A stretch of DNA of 64,000 nucleotides from Mycobacterium sp. PO1 (GTDB lineage: Bacteria; Actinomycetota; Actinomycetes; Mycobacteriales; Mycobacteriaceae), in contig NZ_BLTG01000046.1 in NCBI RefSeq assembly GCF_017312405.1, positions 95,666 to 159,665 on the forward strand. The letters run 5' to 3'. The position numbers and the translations under genes were made by a program. Of the stretch, positions 8,295 to 17,571 are shown piece after piece; positions within the stretch are counted from its first letter, which is position 1; every line of letters starts with the position of its first letter. The notes under the pieces were generated by a model. It had not been told where the DNA came from. It did not search any database and saw only the letters and a program-made list of their open reading frames with translations.

Positions 8295-9788
8295 ATGACG
8301 GGCCTGCTGGACCGGCCTACCGTGCCGATGGCACGCGCTCGCCGTGTGGCGGTCCCTGCAGTGCCCGCTCCTTCCGGCACGCGCCGCCGCATGAGGTGGG
8401 AGCCGATCGTCGGCGCACTGGTCGACCTGACGTCGGCGTCCGCGGCCGTCGCGGTCGGCATGACGTGGGCCAACCACCTGGGCTACGAGCTGCCCCCGGC
8501 GTGGATGGTGTGCTTCTTCGCGCCCACCGTCGTGGCGCTGTCGGCGATGGGCTCGCTGTACCGCCGTTCCTTGAAACGCAGTTTCCTCGACGAGCTGCCC
8601 ATGCTCGAAGCGATCGCCGCACTGGCCGCGATGCTGATGCTCAGTGGACTGGTGTTCAGGTCGGGTGTGGAGGGTTCACTCGGCAGCGTCGGCAGCGCTG
8701 TGGCGCGGGTCTGGATGTGCGCGGCCGTGTTCGTGCCCGCAGGCCGGTTGCTGTGGATCGTGGCTCGACGCCGAGGATTCCGCCGCGAGGCCCTCAAAGC
8801 GCCGATGTTGATCGTCGGCAACGGCCGGATCGCGGCGAAGGTGGTCGAGCGGATCAACGACAACCCGGAGTACGGGTTGGTGCCCATCGGGCTGGTCGAC
8901 GACGACGTGCCGATGATGGGCGCACAGCGCAACGAACCTGCGTGTATCCCCTACCTCGGCACGTTGGCCGACCTCGACGACATCATCACGCGGACCGAGG
9001 CGCAGTGCATGGTGGTCGCGTTCTCGCGGACCCGTGACGAGGTGATGAGCGACGCGGTCAGGGTCGCGCACCGCCATGGTCTGGCCGTGTGGGTGGTCCC
9101 TCGGATCTTCGACACCATCGGCGTGCGGGCACGCATCGACCACGTGGGCGGACTGCCACTGATCGCGGTGCCGCACACCGACCCCCGCGGGTGGCAGTTC
9201 GTCGCCAAACATGTCTCCGATCGGATCTTCGCCGCCGCTGGGCTGCTGGTGATCTCACCGGTGTTCCTGCTGTTGATGCTGTTGGTTCGCCTGAGCTCGC
9301 CGGGGCCGATTTTCTTCGGTCAGCCCAGGGTCGGCCGCGACGGCCGGGTCTTCGGCTGCCTGAAGTTCCGGTCGATGCGTCCGCCCCGCGACTCTGATGC
9401 GGTGTTCACACGCGACGGTGCATCGGCGCCGGGAGGCGTGGAGGGCGAGGACCGCCGCACGCCGATCGGCAAGATTCTGCGGGCCACCTCACTCGACGAG
9501 CTGCCGCAGTTGGTGAATGTCGTGCGAGGCGAGATGAGCCTGGTGGGCCCGCGACCCGAGCGGCCCGAATACGTCGACCTGTTCAACGTCCAGATCGCCC
9601 GGTACGGCGAACGGCACCGGGTGAAGGCCGGGATCACCGGCTGGGCGCAGGTGCACGGCCTGCGTGGGCAGACGTCGATCGCCGATCGCGCCGAGTGGGA
9701 CAACTTCTACATCGAGAACTGGTCGCTGTGGCTCGACTGGAAGATTCTCGCGATGACCGTCGTCGCGGTACTGCGTCGCGCCGAGTGA
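8295..9788 (+). CDS. Polyprenyl-phosphate sugar-1-phosphate transferase (WcaJ/exopolysaccharide type)
   Basis: Encodes 497 residues from the ATG chosen; a GTG nine bases upstream is an alternative. Family members transfer a hexose-1-phosphate to a polyprenyl phosphate as the first step of a cell-surface glycan. The N-terminal half has four predicted membrane segments and a Rossmann-like CoA-binding-type domain (MLIVGNGRIAAKVVERI). After another membrane helix the catalytic domain shows the family blocks SSPGPIFFGQPRVGRDG, CLKFRSM, SLDELPQLVNV, GEMSLVGPRPERPE and the VKAGITGWAQVHG segment. No glycan cluster surrounds it; it stands alone between tsf and an amidase. Sugar specificity cannot be read from sequence. 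Confidence 0.87.
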   Translation: MTGLLDRPTVPMARARRVAVPAVPAPSGTRRRMRWEPIVGALVDLTSASAAVAVGMTWANHLGYELPPAWMVCFFAPTVVALSAMGSLYRRSLKRSFLDELPMLEAIAALAAMLMLSGLVFRSGVEGSLGSVGSAVARVWMCAAVFVPAGRLLWIVARRRGFRREALKAPMLIVGNGRIAAKVVERINDNPEYGLVPIGLVDDDVPMMGAQRNEPACIPYLGTLADLDDIITRTEAQCMVVAFSRTRDEVMSDAVRVAHRHGLAVWVVPRIFDTIGVRARIDHVGGLPLIAVPHTDPRGWQFVAKHVSDRIFAAAGLLVISPVFLLLMLLVRLSSPGPIFFGQPRVGRDGRVFGCLKFRSMRPPRDSDAVFTRDGASAPGGVEGEDRRTPIGKILRATSLDELPQLVNVVRGEMSLVGPRPERPEYVDLFNVQIARYGERHRVKAGITGWAQVHGLRGQTSIADRAEWDNFYIENWSLWLDWKILAMTVVAVLRRAE

Positions 9789-9824
9789 CCCCGACCGGCC
9801 GGTACGCTTTGGTACCGTCGAGCC

Positions 9825-11231
9825 ATGGATCGCATCAGCGCTGTTGCCGACGACGCCCTGGGTGAGCTCGACGCCGTCGGGTTGGTGGAGGCGCTGCGCA
9901 CCGGCGCGGTGTCGTCGACCGAGGTGATCGAGGCCGCCGTCGCGCGCACCGAAGCGGTGAACCCGGCGCTGAACGGACTGGCGTACGAGGCCTACGACCG
10001 GGCCCGGGCCCGTACCCGGCTGTCGCACCCATACGGCGGCTTCTTCGACGGGGTACCGACCTTCATCAAGGACAACGTCGCGGTCGCGGGGATGCCGACG
10101 ATGGAGGGAACCGATGCGTGGGAGCCGCGAATCGCTTCGGAGGACGGTGATTTCGCGCGCGCGTACCTGGCGACCGGTCTGGTTCCACTGGGCAAGACGC
10201 TGCTCTCGGAGTTCGGTTTCAGCGCCTCGGCCGAGCATCCGCGGCTGGGCCCGGTGCGTAACCCCTGGCACACCGAGCACACCGCTGGTGCATCGTCGTC
10301 GGGCTCTGCGGCCTTCGTCGCGGCCGGGGTGGTGCCCATCGCCCACGCCAACGACGGCGGCGGATCGATCAGGATCCCCGCTGCCTGCAACGGGCTGGTC
10401 GGGCTGAAGCCGACCCGCGGCCGGCTGCCGCTGGACGCCAACATGCGTCAGATGCCGTTGCACATCGTGCACAACGGTGTGGTGACCCGCAGCGTGCGCG
10501 ACACCGCGGCCTTCTACCGAGAGATGGAACGCGTCCAGCGCAACCCCAAACTTCCTGCCATCGGCGACGTGTCCGGGCCGAGCGCCGACCGCCTGCGAAT
10601 TGCGGTGTGCACGCGCTCCATTGCCCGCGAAGCCAGCCCCGAGGTCACCGAACTGACCCACAAGACCGCCGCTGTGCTCGAGCGACTCGGCCATCACGTG
10701 ACGACCATCGAGAATCCGGTACCCGAGCGGTTCATGGATGACTTCCTGCTGTATTGGTCGTTCCTCGCGTTCGCGTTGGTGCGTGGCGGCCGCCGGACCT
10801 TCGGGCAGAGTTTCCAGCGCAGTCAACTGGACAATCTGACACTGGGCCTCGAACGCCACGCGGCGCGGCGGTTGCATCGGCTACCTGCGGCGCTTGCCCG
10901 CCTCGCCCGCATCCGACGTGTCACGTCACGTCTCACAGCAAGCTACGACATCGTCCTGACACCGACCTTGGCCGATGTCACGCCCCGCATCGGTCATCTC
11001 GATCCAACGGCGGACTTCCAGCAGATCATCGACAGACTCATCGACTGGGTCGCCTTCACCCCGCTGCAGAACGCGACGGGTGAACCGGCCATCTCGCTGC
11101 CAGTTGCGGAATCCGCGTCGGGTCTGCCCGTCGGCATGATGTTCTCTGCCGCGCATGGCGAAGATGCGCGCCTGCTTGAATTGGCCTTCGAGCTCGAACA
11201 AGCGCAGCCGTGGCCGACGCTCTGGACCTGA
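9825..11231 (+). CDS. Amidase-signature hydrolase (AmiC type)
   Basis: Encodes 468 residues. The Ser-Ser-Lys triad of the amidase signature family is intact, with the exact family spacing: Lys82 (FIKDNVAV), Ser157 (GASSSGS) and nucleophile Ser181 (DGGGSIRIPA). These enzymes hydrolyse carboxamides to acid and ammonia; the natural substrate is not predictable. No signal peptide is seen, so it is likely cytosolic. From memory M. tuberculosis has amiC (Rv2888c) directly after tsf; here the sugar transferase is inserted between them. Confidence 0.9.
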   Translation: MDRISAVADDALGELDAVGLVEALRTGAVSSTEVIEAAVARTEAVNPALNGLAYEAYDRARARTRLSHPYGGFFDGVPTFIKDNVAVAGMPTMEGTDAWEPRIASEDGDFARAYLATGLVPLGKTLLSEFGFSASAEHPRLGPVRNPWHTEHTAGASSSGSAAFVAAGVVPIAHANDGGGSIRIPAACNGLVGLKPTRGRLPLDANMRQMPLHIVHNGVVTRSVRDTAAFYREMERVQRNPKLPAIGDVSGPSADRLRIAVCTRSIAREASPEVTELTHKTAAVLERLGHHVTTIENPVPERFMDDFLLYWSFLAFALVRGGRRTFGQSFQRSQLDNLTLGLERHAARRLHRLPAALARLARIRRVTSRLTASYDIVLTPTLADVTPRIGHLDPTADFQQIIDRLIDWVAFTPLQNATGEPAISLPVAESASGLPVGMMFSAAHGEDARLLELAFELEQAQPWPTLWT

Positions 11232-11277
11232 GGTCCGCGAGCGGTCGACGAAATTCGTTGCTGCCCTGATACATCGC

Positions 11278-11303
11278 GTTAACGGGACCGCGGTCCTGTT
11301 AAC
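11278..11303. promoter_or_regulatory. 26-bp near-perfect palindrome before the ABC/APC/amine-oxidase genes
   Basis: Two GTTAAC hexamers flank a perfect 12-base palindrome GGACCGCGGTCC, with one non-symmetric base on each side. The whole 26 bases are symmetric except that single pair. It lies 58 bases upstream of the GTG at 11361 and is followed by no T-tract, so an operator fits better than a terminator. The binding protein is not encoded next to it. Confidence 0.6.
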
Positions 11304-11360
11304 CCCCTCGACACGTCGCACGGCCGTCGGTGAAACGTTGCCGTCTCACCATCGCTTCTT

Positions 11361-12536
11361 GTGGAGACCAGTCCGGTCGCAAACACGGCCCCGCACACAC
11401 GATCGCCGCAGATCCCCACCGGCTCGCAGAACACGTTCGTCTGCCTGGTTCGGTTCGCTCTGGCCAACATTCGGCGCCGGCCGGAGCGCTTCGTGCTGTC
11501 AGTGGTGGGCATCGCGCTCGCGATCGCCTGTGTGACGGTCGTGCGGACGATCTCGGCAGGCTTCGCGATCACCGGTGCCGAATCGATCACCGATGTACTC
11601 GGCGGAGGTCAGCTGTGGGTGGTTCCGGCCGCCGGCACACACTTCGACCCGCAGGCGCAGGCCCTGATCGCCGCCGGCCCCGCCCCCGCGCTCACGGTGC
11701 CGGCAGGCTGGTCGGCCACCCGCACGCTGTCGGGCGTCGTCGAGGTCGACGGAGAGCCGGTGGCTGTTCAGGGCAGGGACGGGATCGCCGGTGGCGAAGC
11801 AATTCTGGGATCCGACCTGGCTGAACGGCTGGGGGTCGGGCGGGGTGACGACGTCACCGTGGGCACGCAGCCGTTGCGCGTCGTGGTGGCCGGGGACGGG
11901 CACTCGCTGACGGTGTCGACCGCGCTGGCCCGCTCACTGGTGGGAGACAACGGATGGTGGGTGGTGTCCGCTCCGCCGGGCCAGGAGAACCGACGCGACC
12001 TCGCCGCGACGTTCGGCGCTGCGGTGGGCCTGCCCTACAACGCGGATCCGGCCGTGCGACCCGATCCCGCAGGCGCCGGCATGATCTACGACACCGTGGG
12101 TGGGTCGGGGCCCTTGACCTTCGAGCAGAAGTTCTCGGCACTGTTCTCCGGCAAGGTCACCGGATCCACCCTCGGGTTGATCTCCATGATCGGACTGGTA
12201 CTGGGGTTCGTGATCGCGGTCTCGTCGTTCCTGGCGGCGGTCACCGAGCGCAAGCGGGAGTTCGGCATCATGTCCAGCATCGGATTGGCCGACGAAGTGC
12301 TCTACTTCTTCCTCGTCGAATCGGCGATCGTGTTCCTGACGTCGTATGTCGTCGGCGTGATCGTAGCGGGTATCGCTGTCGCGCTGGTCATCCCCGGCAT
12401 CGCCACGGTGACGGCGTGGCTGCAGGGAGCGGCGTTGACCGCCATGTTCCTGCCCGCGATGGCGATCGTCGGAGCGTTGGTGCCGGTACATCGTCTGCTG
12501 CAGCACCGGCCCGTCTCACTGTTGGGGGACCGCTAG
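11361..12536 (+). CDS. ABC transporter permease, MacB/FtsX-like
   Basis: Encodes 391 residues from a GTG. One membrane helix near residues 34-55 (VLSVVGIALAIACVTVV) is followed by a large outside domain of about 200 residues (MacB_PCD-like) and three C-terminal helices, beginning LGLISMIGLVLGFVIAVSSF, with the coupling segment ERKREFGIMSSIG. That layout is the mechanotransmission type, which acts on substrates from the outer face of the membrane. It overlaps the next permease by one base and is followed by its ATPase. The start is uncertain because no strong ribosome site is visible. Confidence 0.8.
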   Translation: METSPVANTAPHTRSPQIPTGSQNTFVCLVRFALANIRRRPERFVLSVVGIALAIACVTVVRTISAGFAITGAESITDVLGGGQLWVVPAAGTHFDPQAQALIAAGPAPALTVPAGWSATRTLSGVVEVDGEPVAVQGRDGIAGGEAILGSDLAERLGVGRGDDVTVGTQPLRVVVAGDGHSLTVSTALARSLVGDNGWWVVSAPPGQENRRDLAATFGAAVGLPYNADPAVRPDPAGAGMIYDTVGGSGPLTFEQKFSALFSGKVTGSTLGLISMIGLVLGFVIAVSSFLAAVTERKREFGIMSSIGLADEVLYFFLVESAIVFLTSYVVGVIVAGIAVALVIPGIATVTAWLQGAALTAMFLPAMAIVGALVPVHRLLQHRPVSLLGDR

Positions 12537-13099
12537 TGATTCGCAAAGGCCTGTCCTACGGCTGGCTGTCCGCTCAGCGGCGGGCCAGGGAGATGATGCT
12601 GCCGGCGGTGACCACCGCGACCGGCGCGTTCCTGGTCGTGATCGTGTTCGGGATGGCCGACGGAATCCGCACCCAGTCAGCGGCTTTGGGGCATGCCGAC
12701 GAGATCGGGCGTGCCGTGGTGTTGATCGCGGTGACCGTGTTGCTCGTCGGTGTCGCCGAGGTGGCCGTTGCGACCACCCGGACGGTCGCCCACCGGACCC
12801 GGGAACTCGGCGTCCTGGCTGCCAACGGCGTACCGCGGGCCCCGGTGGTGGCTGCACTGCTCGTCGAACCGGTGATCGCCGCCGCTGTCGGTGCCTTCGC
12901 CGGCGCGATCCTTGCGGTTCTGACCGGCGCGGGGCTCGGCGTCGCCGGCGTCGTGGCGACCGGCGTGTCCTACGGCGGCCTGGCGGTCGGCACCGCGATC
13001 GCGCTGGCGGTCAGCGTCGTGGCTGCGCTGGGCACCAGCGCCGTCCCGACGTGGAAGGCCGCCTCGCGCCCACCCATCCGTTCGCTGGCAGGAGGCTGA
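12536..13099 (+). CDS. ABC transporter permease, second FtsX-like subunit (short)
   Basis: Encodes 187 residues. The GTG shares one base with the previous stop. It has four predicted helices with the coupling-type segment THRTRELGVLAANGVPRAPV near the middle and ends VPTWKAASRPPIRSLAGG, a usual FtsX-family tail. It lacks the large extracellular domain of the first permease, so the two would form an asymmetric heterodimer with one outside domain. Its loss of that domain looks like a family feature and not a truncation, because reading frame and overlaps are intact. Confidence 0.78.
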   Translation: MIRKGLSYGWLSAQRRAREMMLPAVTTATGAFLVVIVFGMADGIRTQSAALGHADEIGRAVVLIAVTVLLVGVAEVAVATTRTVAHRTRELGVLAANGVPRAPVVAALLVEPVIAAAVGAFAGAILAVLTGAGLGVAGVVATGVSYGGLAVGTAIALAVSVVAALGTSAVPTWKAASRPPIRSLAGG

Positions 13100-13102
13100 C
13101 CT

Positions 13103-13831
13103 GTGACCACGCTCGACGAATCATCCGACACCACCGCCGAGGTCCCGGCCGGAGGGCAGACGCCGGTCATCGAGATCGCCGACGTCTGGAAGCTGCACAA
13201 GCTCGGCGACGAGGTGGTCAAGGCGCTCATCGCCGCCGAACTGACTGTCACGCCCGGAGAGTTCGTCTGCCTGATGGGTCCCAGCGGCAGCGGAAAGTCC
13301 ACCCTGCTCAACATCATCGGGGGCCTCGACCGGCCGACCAAGGGCAGCGTCATGATCGCCGGCAAGGACACCGCCACGCTCACCGAGAGCCAGTACGCCG
13401 CGCTGCGCCACGACACCATCGGGTTCATCTTCCAGAGCTACAACCTGATCCCGTTCCTCTCGGCGGTGGAAAACGTCGAATTGCCGCTGATGTTCGAGCC
13501 CTTCGACCGTCAAGCATTGCGGCAGCGAGCGATCGAGTTGCTGGAACTCGTAGGGCTCGGACACCGGATCAACCACCAGCCCACCAAGATGTCGGGCGGC
13601 GAACAGCAGCGCACCGCGATCGCGCGCTCGCTGATCAGCAACCCCACCTTGGTGCTGGCCGACGAACCGACAGCCAACCTCGACCACCGCACGGGGGAAA
13701 CGGTGGTGCGCATGCTGCGCGACCTGTGCTCGACCATGGGCGTCACCGTGGTCGCGAGCACCCACGACCCCACGGTGGCCGACGAAGCGAGCCGTGTCGT
13801 CCGGATGAAAGACGGACAGATCGTCAACTGA
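13103..13831 (+). CDS. ABC transporter ATPase (LolD/MacB type)
   Basis: Encodes 242 residues. All nucleotide-binding motifs are present: Walker A GPSGSGKST (about residues 59-67), Q-loop FIFQSYNLIPFLSAVENVELP, signature MSGGEQQRTAIAR (about 163-175), Walker B LVLADEPTANLD and the switch His in ASTHDP. The Q-loop style and the two FtsX-type permeases just upstream identify a MacB/LolD-class system. Start is a GTG three bases after the upstream stop. It probably forms one transcript with the permeases, and perhaps with the APC transporter and amine oxidase that follow. Confidence 0.92.
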   Translation: MTTLDESSDTTAEVPAGGQTPVIEIADVWKLHKLGDEVVKALIAAELTVTPGEFVCLMGPSGSGKSTLLNIIGGLDRPTKGSVMIAGKDTATLTESQYAALRHDTIGFIFQSYNLIPFLSAVENVELPLMFEPFDRQALRQRAIELLELVGLGHRINHQPTKMSGGEQQRTAIARSLISNPTLVLADEPTANLDHRTGETVVRMLRDLCSTMGVTVVASTHDPTVADEASRVVRMKDGQIVN

Positions 13832-13855
13832 TCCACTCTGTTGGAAGGCGAACCG

Positions 13856-15397
13856 ATGACACAAGAACTGAGCGCTTCACCGCCTGCGGGATCGAGTCCC
13901 ACTGGCGGCTCCGCCGAGCGTGACAAACTGATGACCACCGAGCTCGTCCCCGAACAGATCCTGCCGAAGGTGATGACCACGTTCGGGCTCACCGCGGCCT
14001 ACGTCTTCATCATCTGCTGGATCACCGGCTCGTCGGTGCTGGCCGGCGGCGGCTGGACGGCGATCCCGATGTGGGTGCTGGGCATCCTGACGTTCCTGGT
14101 TCCGGCGGGTATGGCGGTGGTCGAACTCGGCAACCTGTGGCCGGGCCAAGGTGGTGTGTACATCTGGGCCACCCGGACCATGGGGGAGACGTGGGGTTTC
14201 ATCGGCGGATATCTGTCGTGGGTACCGGTGATCCTCAACGCCGCTTCGTCGCCCGCGATCGTGCTGCAATTGCTGCTGTTGGCTTTTCACACCGAACTCG
14301 GGCTGACGACGAGCATCATCCTGCAGCTGGTGATCCTGTGGACGGTGATCGGTCTGGCGCTGGCCAAGCTGTCGGCGAGCCAGAAGATCATGAACGTGGT
14401 GTTTGTCGTCTACGGTGCGTTGACCCTGACGATCTTCATCGCCGGCCTGCTCTTCGCGGTGAACAACGGTTCGGCTACGCCGTTCAGCTGGGCTGAGGCG
14501 ACCATCCCGAATTTCGCCGTGGCGGGCTTCCTCTACGGCACGGTGCTGCTCTATCTGCTGGGCGTGGAAACCCCGTACAACATGGGCGCGGAGTTCCTGT
14601 CGGTACGGAAGAGCGGACCGAAGATGATTCTCTGGGGGTCCGCCGCCCTGGTCGCGATCTACCTGTTGACCACACTGGGCACCATCATGGCGCTGCCCGT
14701 CGGTGAGATCGATCCGGTCACCGGCATCATCGGCATGCTCGACGTCGCGGGGTTCCCGGGCCTGATGGAAATCTGCGCGGTCGTGCTGGCGTTCATCGTG
14801 ATCGTCGCGTTGATGACCTATCAGGTGGCCTACTCGCGGCTGATCTTCGTCTCCGGTCTGGAACGCCATCTGCCGCGGATCTTCACCCACCTCAACCCGC
14901 GCACCCGGAATCCGGTGTCCGCCATCCTGATCCAGGGTGTGATCTCCTCACTGATCCTGGTCGGACTGTACTCGCAGAGCAGCATGGCCAACGTGACGGT
15001 CTACCTGCAGGGCGGGTTGTCCACGGTGTGGTTGATCTCGGGCTTCTTCTTCCTGTTCCCGGTGATCATCGCCCGCAGAAAGTACGCGGATCGCTATGCC
15101 AACGAGCAGTTCTGGCGGATTCCGGGCGGAATGGCCGGCGTCTGGACCGCCGTGGTGGTCGGGACGCTGGGCACCATCGGCGGCATCTACTACTCGTTCG
15201 TGACGCCCTGGATCGACGTCCCCTCGAGCACCTGGATGACGTGGGTCGGTCTGATCAGCCTCGGCATGTTCGCGCTCGGCCTCATCGTCTACATCTTCGG
15301 CCGGCGCTCTGCGCACAAGACCTCCCAGGAGGACGCCCTGGCTCACCTCGCGGTGTTCGACCTCGGTACCGATGATGCAAAGGATTCCGCTCGATGA
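13856..15397 (+). CDS. APC-superfamily amino acid/amine permease
   Basis: Encodes 513 residues with about 12 predicted membrane segments. GGAAGG lies 8 bases before the ATG. The first helix region (FGLTAAYVFIICWITGSSVLAGG) and WPGQGGVYIWATRTMGETWGFIGGYLSW match the glycine-rich TM1 and TM3 parts of the APC family, which use proton or antiport gradients to move amino acids or polyamines. The stop overlaps the ATG of a copper amine oxidase (ATGA), so uptake of a primary amine that the oxidase then deaminates is a reasonable inference. Confidence 0.85.
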   Translation: MTQELSASPPAGSSPTGGSAERDKLMTTELVPEQILPKVMTTFGLTAAYVFIICWITGSSVLAGGGWTAIPMWVLGILTFLVPAGMAVVELGNLWPGQGGVYIWATRTMGETWGFIGGYLSWVPVILNAASSPAIVLQLLLLAFHTELGLTTSIILQLVILWTVIGLALAKLSASQKIMNVVFVVYGALTLTIFIAGLLFAVNNGSATPFSWAEATIPNFAVAGFLYGTVLLYLLGVETPYNMGAEFLSVRKSGPKMILWGSAALVAIYLLTTLGTIMALPVGEIDPVTGIIGMLDVAGFPGLMEICAVVLAFIVIVALMTYQVAYSRLIFVSGLERHLPRIFTHLNPRTRNPVSAILIQGVISSLILVGLYSQSSMANVTVYLQGGLSTVWLISGFFFLFPVIIARRKYADRYANEQFWRIPGGMAGVWTAVVVGTLGTIGGIYYSFVTPWIDVPSSTWMTWVGLISLGMFALGLIVYIFGRRSAHKTSQEDALAHLAVFDLGTDDAKDSAR

Positions 15398-17409
15398 CGA
15401 TGGACAGCACCGCACTGCGCTCCGACGCGGCCGCCGGCCACACCGGCTACCCCCTGGACCCGCTGAACGGGGCGGAGATCGAGTCGGCCGCCGCGATCGT
15501 GGCGGCCAGTGAGTACGCCACCGAGACGTTGCGGTTCGTCATGATCCAGCTCGCAGAGCCGGAGAAGAACGCCGCGCTGACGTTCGAGGGAATGGCCGAC
15601 ATTCCCCGACGGGCGTTTCTGACGATGTACGACTCAGCGGCGAAGATGGTCTACGAGGCAACCGTCGACCTCGCCGCCCGGGTGGTCGACTCGTGGACCC
15701 CTGTCCCCGGCCGGTTCCCGTCCTATCTTGTCGAGCACATGACCGGTGTCGAGGAGAAGGTGCGGGCCGATCCGCGCTGGCAGGAGGCGATGCGCAAACG
15801 GGGGGTCACCGACTTCGATCTCGCGATGATCGATCCCTGGCCGGCGGGTTACTACGGCGCCCAGGACCACTACGACAACTCTGCGCTGATCTGCCGGCCG
15901 CTGACCTTCATGCGGGCTGCGCCGTCCGAGCACGGCTACGCCCGGCCGGTCGAGGGACTGATCGTGACATTCGATCTGGACGCCATGAAGGTCATCGACA
16001 TCGAGGACCACGGCGTGGTGCCGTTGCCCCCCACCGCGGGCAACTACACCGAGCAGTTCATGTTCGACCCCAACAACCGGCCGGCGTTCACCGCCTTCCG
16101 AGACGACGTCAAGCCGATCGAGATCACCCAACCGGAGGGCCCCAGCTTCACGGTCAACGGGTGGCAGGTGCAGTGGCAGAAGTGGTCCATGCGGCTGGGT
16201 TTCAATCCGCGCGAGGGCATCACGCTCCACGAGGTGACCTACACCGACCGCGGCCAGACGCGACCCATCATGTATCGGGCGTCGCTGGCCGAGATGGTGG
16301 TGCCCTACGGGGACACCTCGCCGACGCACTGGAACAAGAACGTCTTCGACATGGGCGAGGTCGGGATGGGATTCTCAGCCAACCCGCTGACCCTCGGATG
16401 CGACTGCCTCGGCGAGATCCACTACTTCGACGGTACGGTCAACGACTCCGCGGGCAACGCGGTCACGATCCCGAACGCGATCTGCATGCACGAAGAGGAC
16501 TACGGTATCTCGTGGAAGCACACCGACTTCCGGACCGAGGAGGTCGAGGTACGTCGGTCGCGCCGCCTGGTCATCTCGATGATCTGCACTGTGGGCAACT
16601 ACGAGTACGGCTTCTTCTGGTACTTCTACAACGACGCGTCGGTCGAGGTCGAAGTCAAGCTGTCCGGTGTGCTGACCACCGGCGCGGTGCCCGACGGTGA
16701 AACTCCGCGATGGGGAAAGATGGTCGCGCCCAACATCTACGGACCCAACCATCAGCACTTCTTCAACTTCCGCCTCGACATGAGCGTCGACGGCCCGGGC
16801 AACAGCGTCTACGAAGTGGACTCGATTCCCGAACCCGATCCGGCTCTCAATCCGCACCGCAACGCATGGATCACCCAGGACACGCTGGTGGCCTCCGAAG
16901 CGCAGGGCGCGCGGGACTGGAACTGGCAGACCGGCCGGTACTGGAAGGTGGTCAACCCGGCGAAGCGCAACGAGCTCGGCCAACCCGTCGGGTACAAGCT
17001 GTTGCCCCGGGAGGTGGTGCCGGTGATGGTGCAGGAGGGCTCTTTCATCTACGACCGCGCCCGTTTCGTGCAGCACAATCTCTGGGTCACCAAGTACGAC
17101 CAGAGCGAGCGATTCCCTGCGGGGGACTACATGTACCAGAGCGGCGAGGCCCAGGGGTTGCCGCAGTACATCGCCGACGACGCCGCGCTGGAGGACACCG
17201 ACGTGGTGCTGTGGTACACCGTCGGCGCCCACCACGTGGTGCGGCCGGAGGACTGGCCGGTGATGCCGTGCGCCTACACCGGCTTCCATCTCAAGCCGGT
17301 CGGCTTCTTCGACGGCAATCCGGCATTGGACCTGCCGCCGTCGCCACCCAAGGCGTGCCACATGAATGCGGGCGGCTTGCCGGTGGCCGAGCGGGCCCGG
17401 GAGTCCTGA
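15394..17409 (+). CDS. Copper-containing primary amine oxidase (TPQ)
   Basis: Encodes 671 residues, full length for the family. It oxidises primary amines to aldehydes with release of NH3 and H2O2. The TPQ precursor is Tyr403 in NYEYG, the copper ligands are His453 and His455 (HQH) and His632 (TGFHLKP), and the catalytic base is Asp319 (FDMGEVG). The N2/N3 domains precede residue 240. No signal peptide is seen. It is translationally coupled to the APC permease, which supports a transport-plus-oxidation unit for an amine such as tyramine or phenethylamine; the actual substrate is not shown by sequence. Confidence 0.95.
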   Translation: MTMDSTALRSDAAAGHTGYPLDPLNGAEIESAAAIVAASEYATETLRFVMIQLAEPEKNAALTFEGMADIPRRAFLTMYDSAAKMVYEATVDLAARVVDSWTPVPGRFPSYLVEHMTGVEEKVRADPRWQEAMRKRGVTDFDLAMIDPWPAGYYGAQDHYDNSALICRPLTFMRAAPSEHGYARPVEGLIVTFDLDAMKVIDIEDHGVVPLPPTAGNYTEQFMFDPNNRPAFTAFRDDVKPIEITQPEGPSFTVNGWQVQWQKWSMRLGFNPREGITLHEVTYTDRGQTRPIMYRASLAEMVVPYGDTSPTHWNKNVFDMGEVGMGFSANPLTLGCDCLGEIHYFDGTVNDSAGNAVTIPNAICMHEEDYGISWKHTDFRTEEVEVRRSRRLVISMICTVGNYEYGFFWYFYNDASVEVEVKLSGVLTTGAVPDGETPRWGKMVAPNIYGPNHQHFFNFRLDMSVDGPGNSVYEVDSIPEPDPALNPHRNAWITQDTLVASEAQGARDWNWQTGRYWKVVNPAKRNELGQPVGYKLLPREVVPVMVQEGSFIYDRARFVQHNLWVTKYDQSERFPAGDYMYQSGEAQGLPQYIADDAALEDTDVVLWYTVGAHHVVRPEDWPVMPCAYTGFHLKPVGFFDGNPALDLPPSPPKACHMNAGGLPVAERARES

Positions 17410-17412
17410 CCG

Positions 17413-17480
17413 CCGCGCAGACTTGACCGCGGCGTGCCGCGCAGACCCGACCGCGGCGTGCCGCGCAGACCCGACCGCGG
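17413..17480. repeat. 24-bp direct repeat, 2.8 copies
   Basis: Three head-to-tail copies (17413-17436, 17437-17460, 17461-17480) of a unit beginning CCGCGCAGAC and ending CCGCGGCGTG; copy 1 differs by a TT for CC change and copy 3 is cut after 20 bases. It starts immediately after the amine oxidase stop. Confidence 0.85.
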
Positions 17481-17571
17481 ATTCTCGGCGGGGATGAGGC
17501 AGGATGTGGGTAGCCGTCCGCGGCACTGAAAAGGGGGCGGTGATCGCACGCGAGAACCGCAAAGGAGTCCG

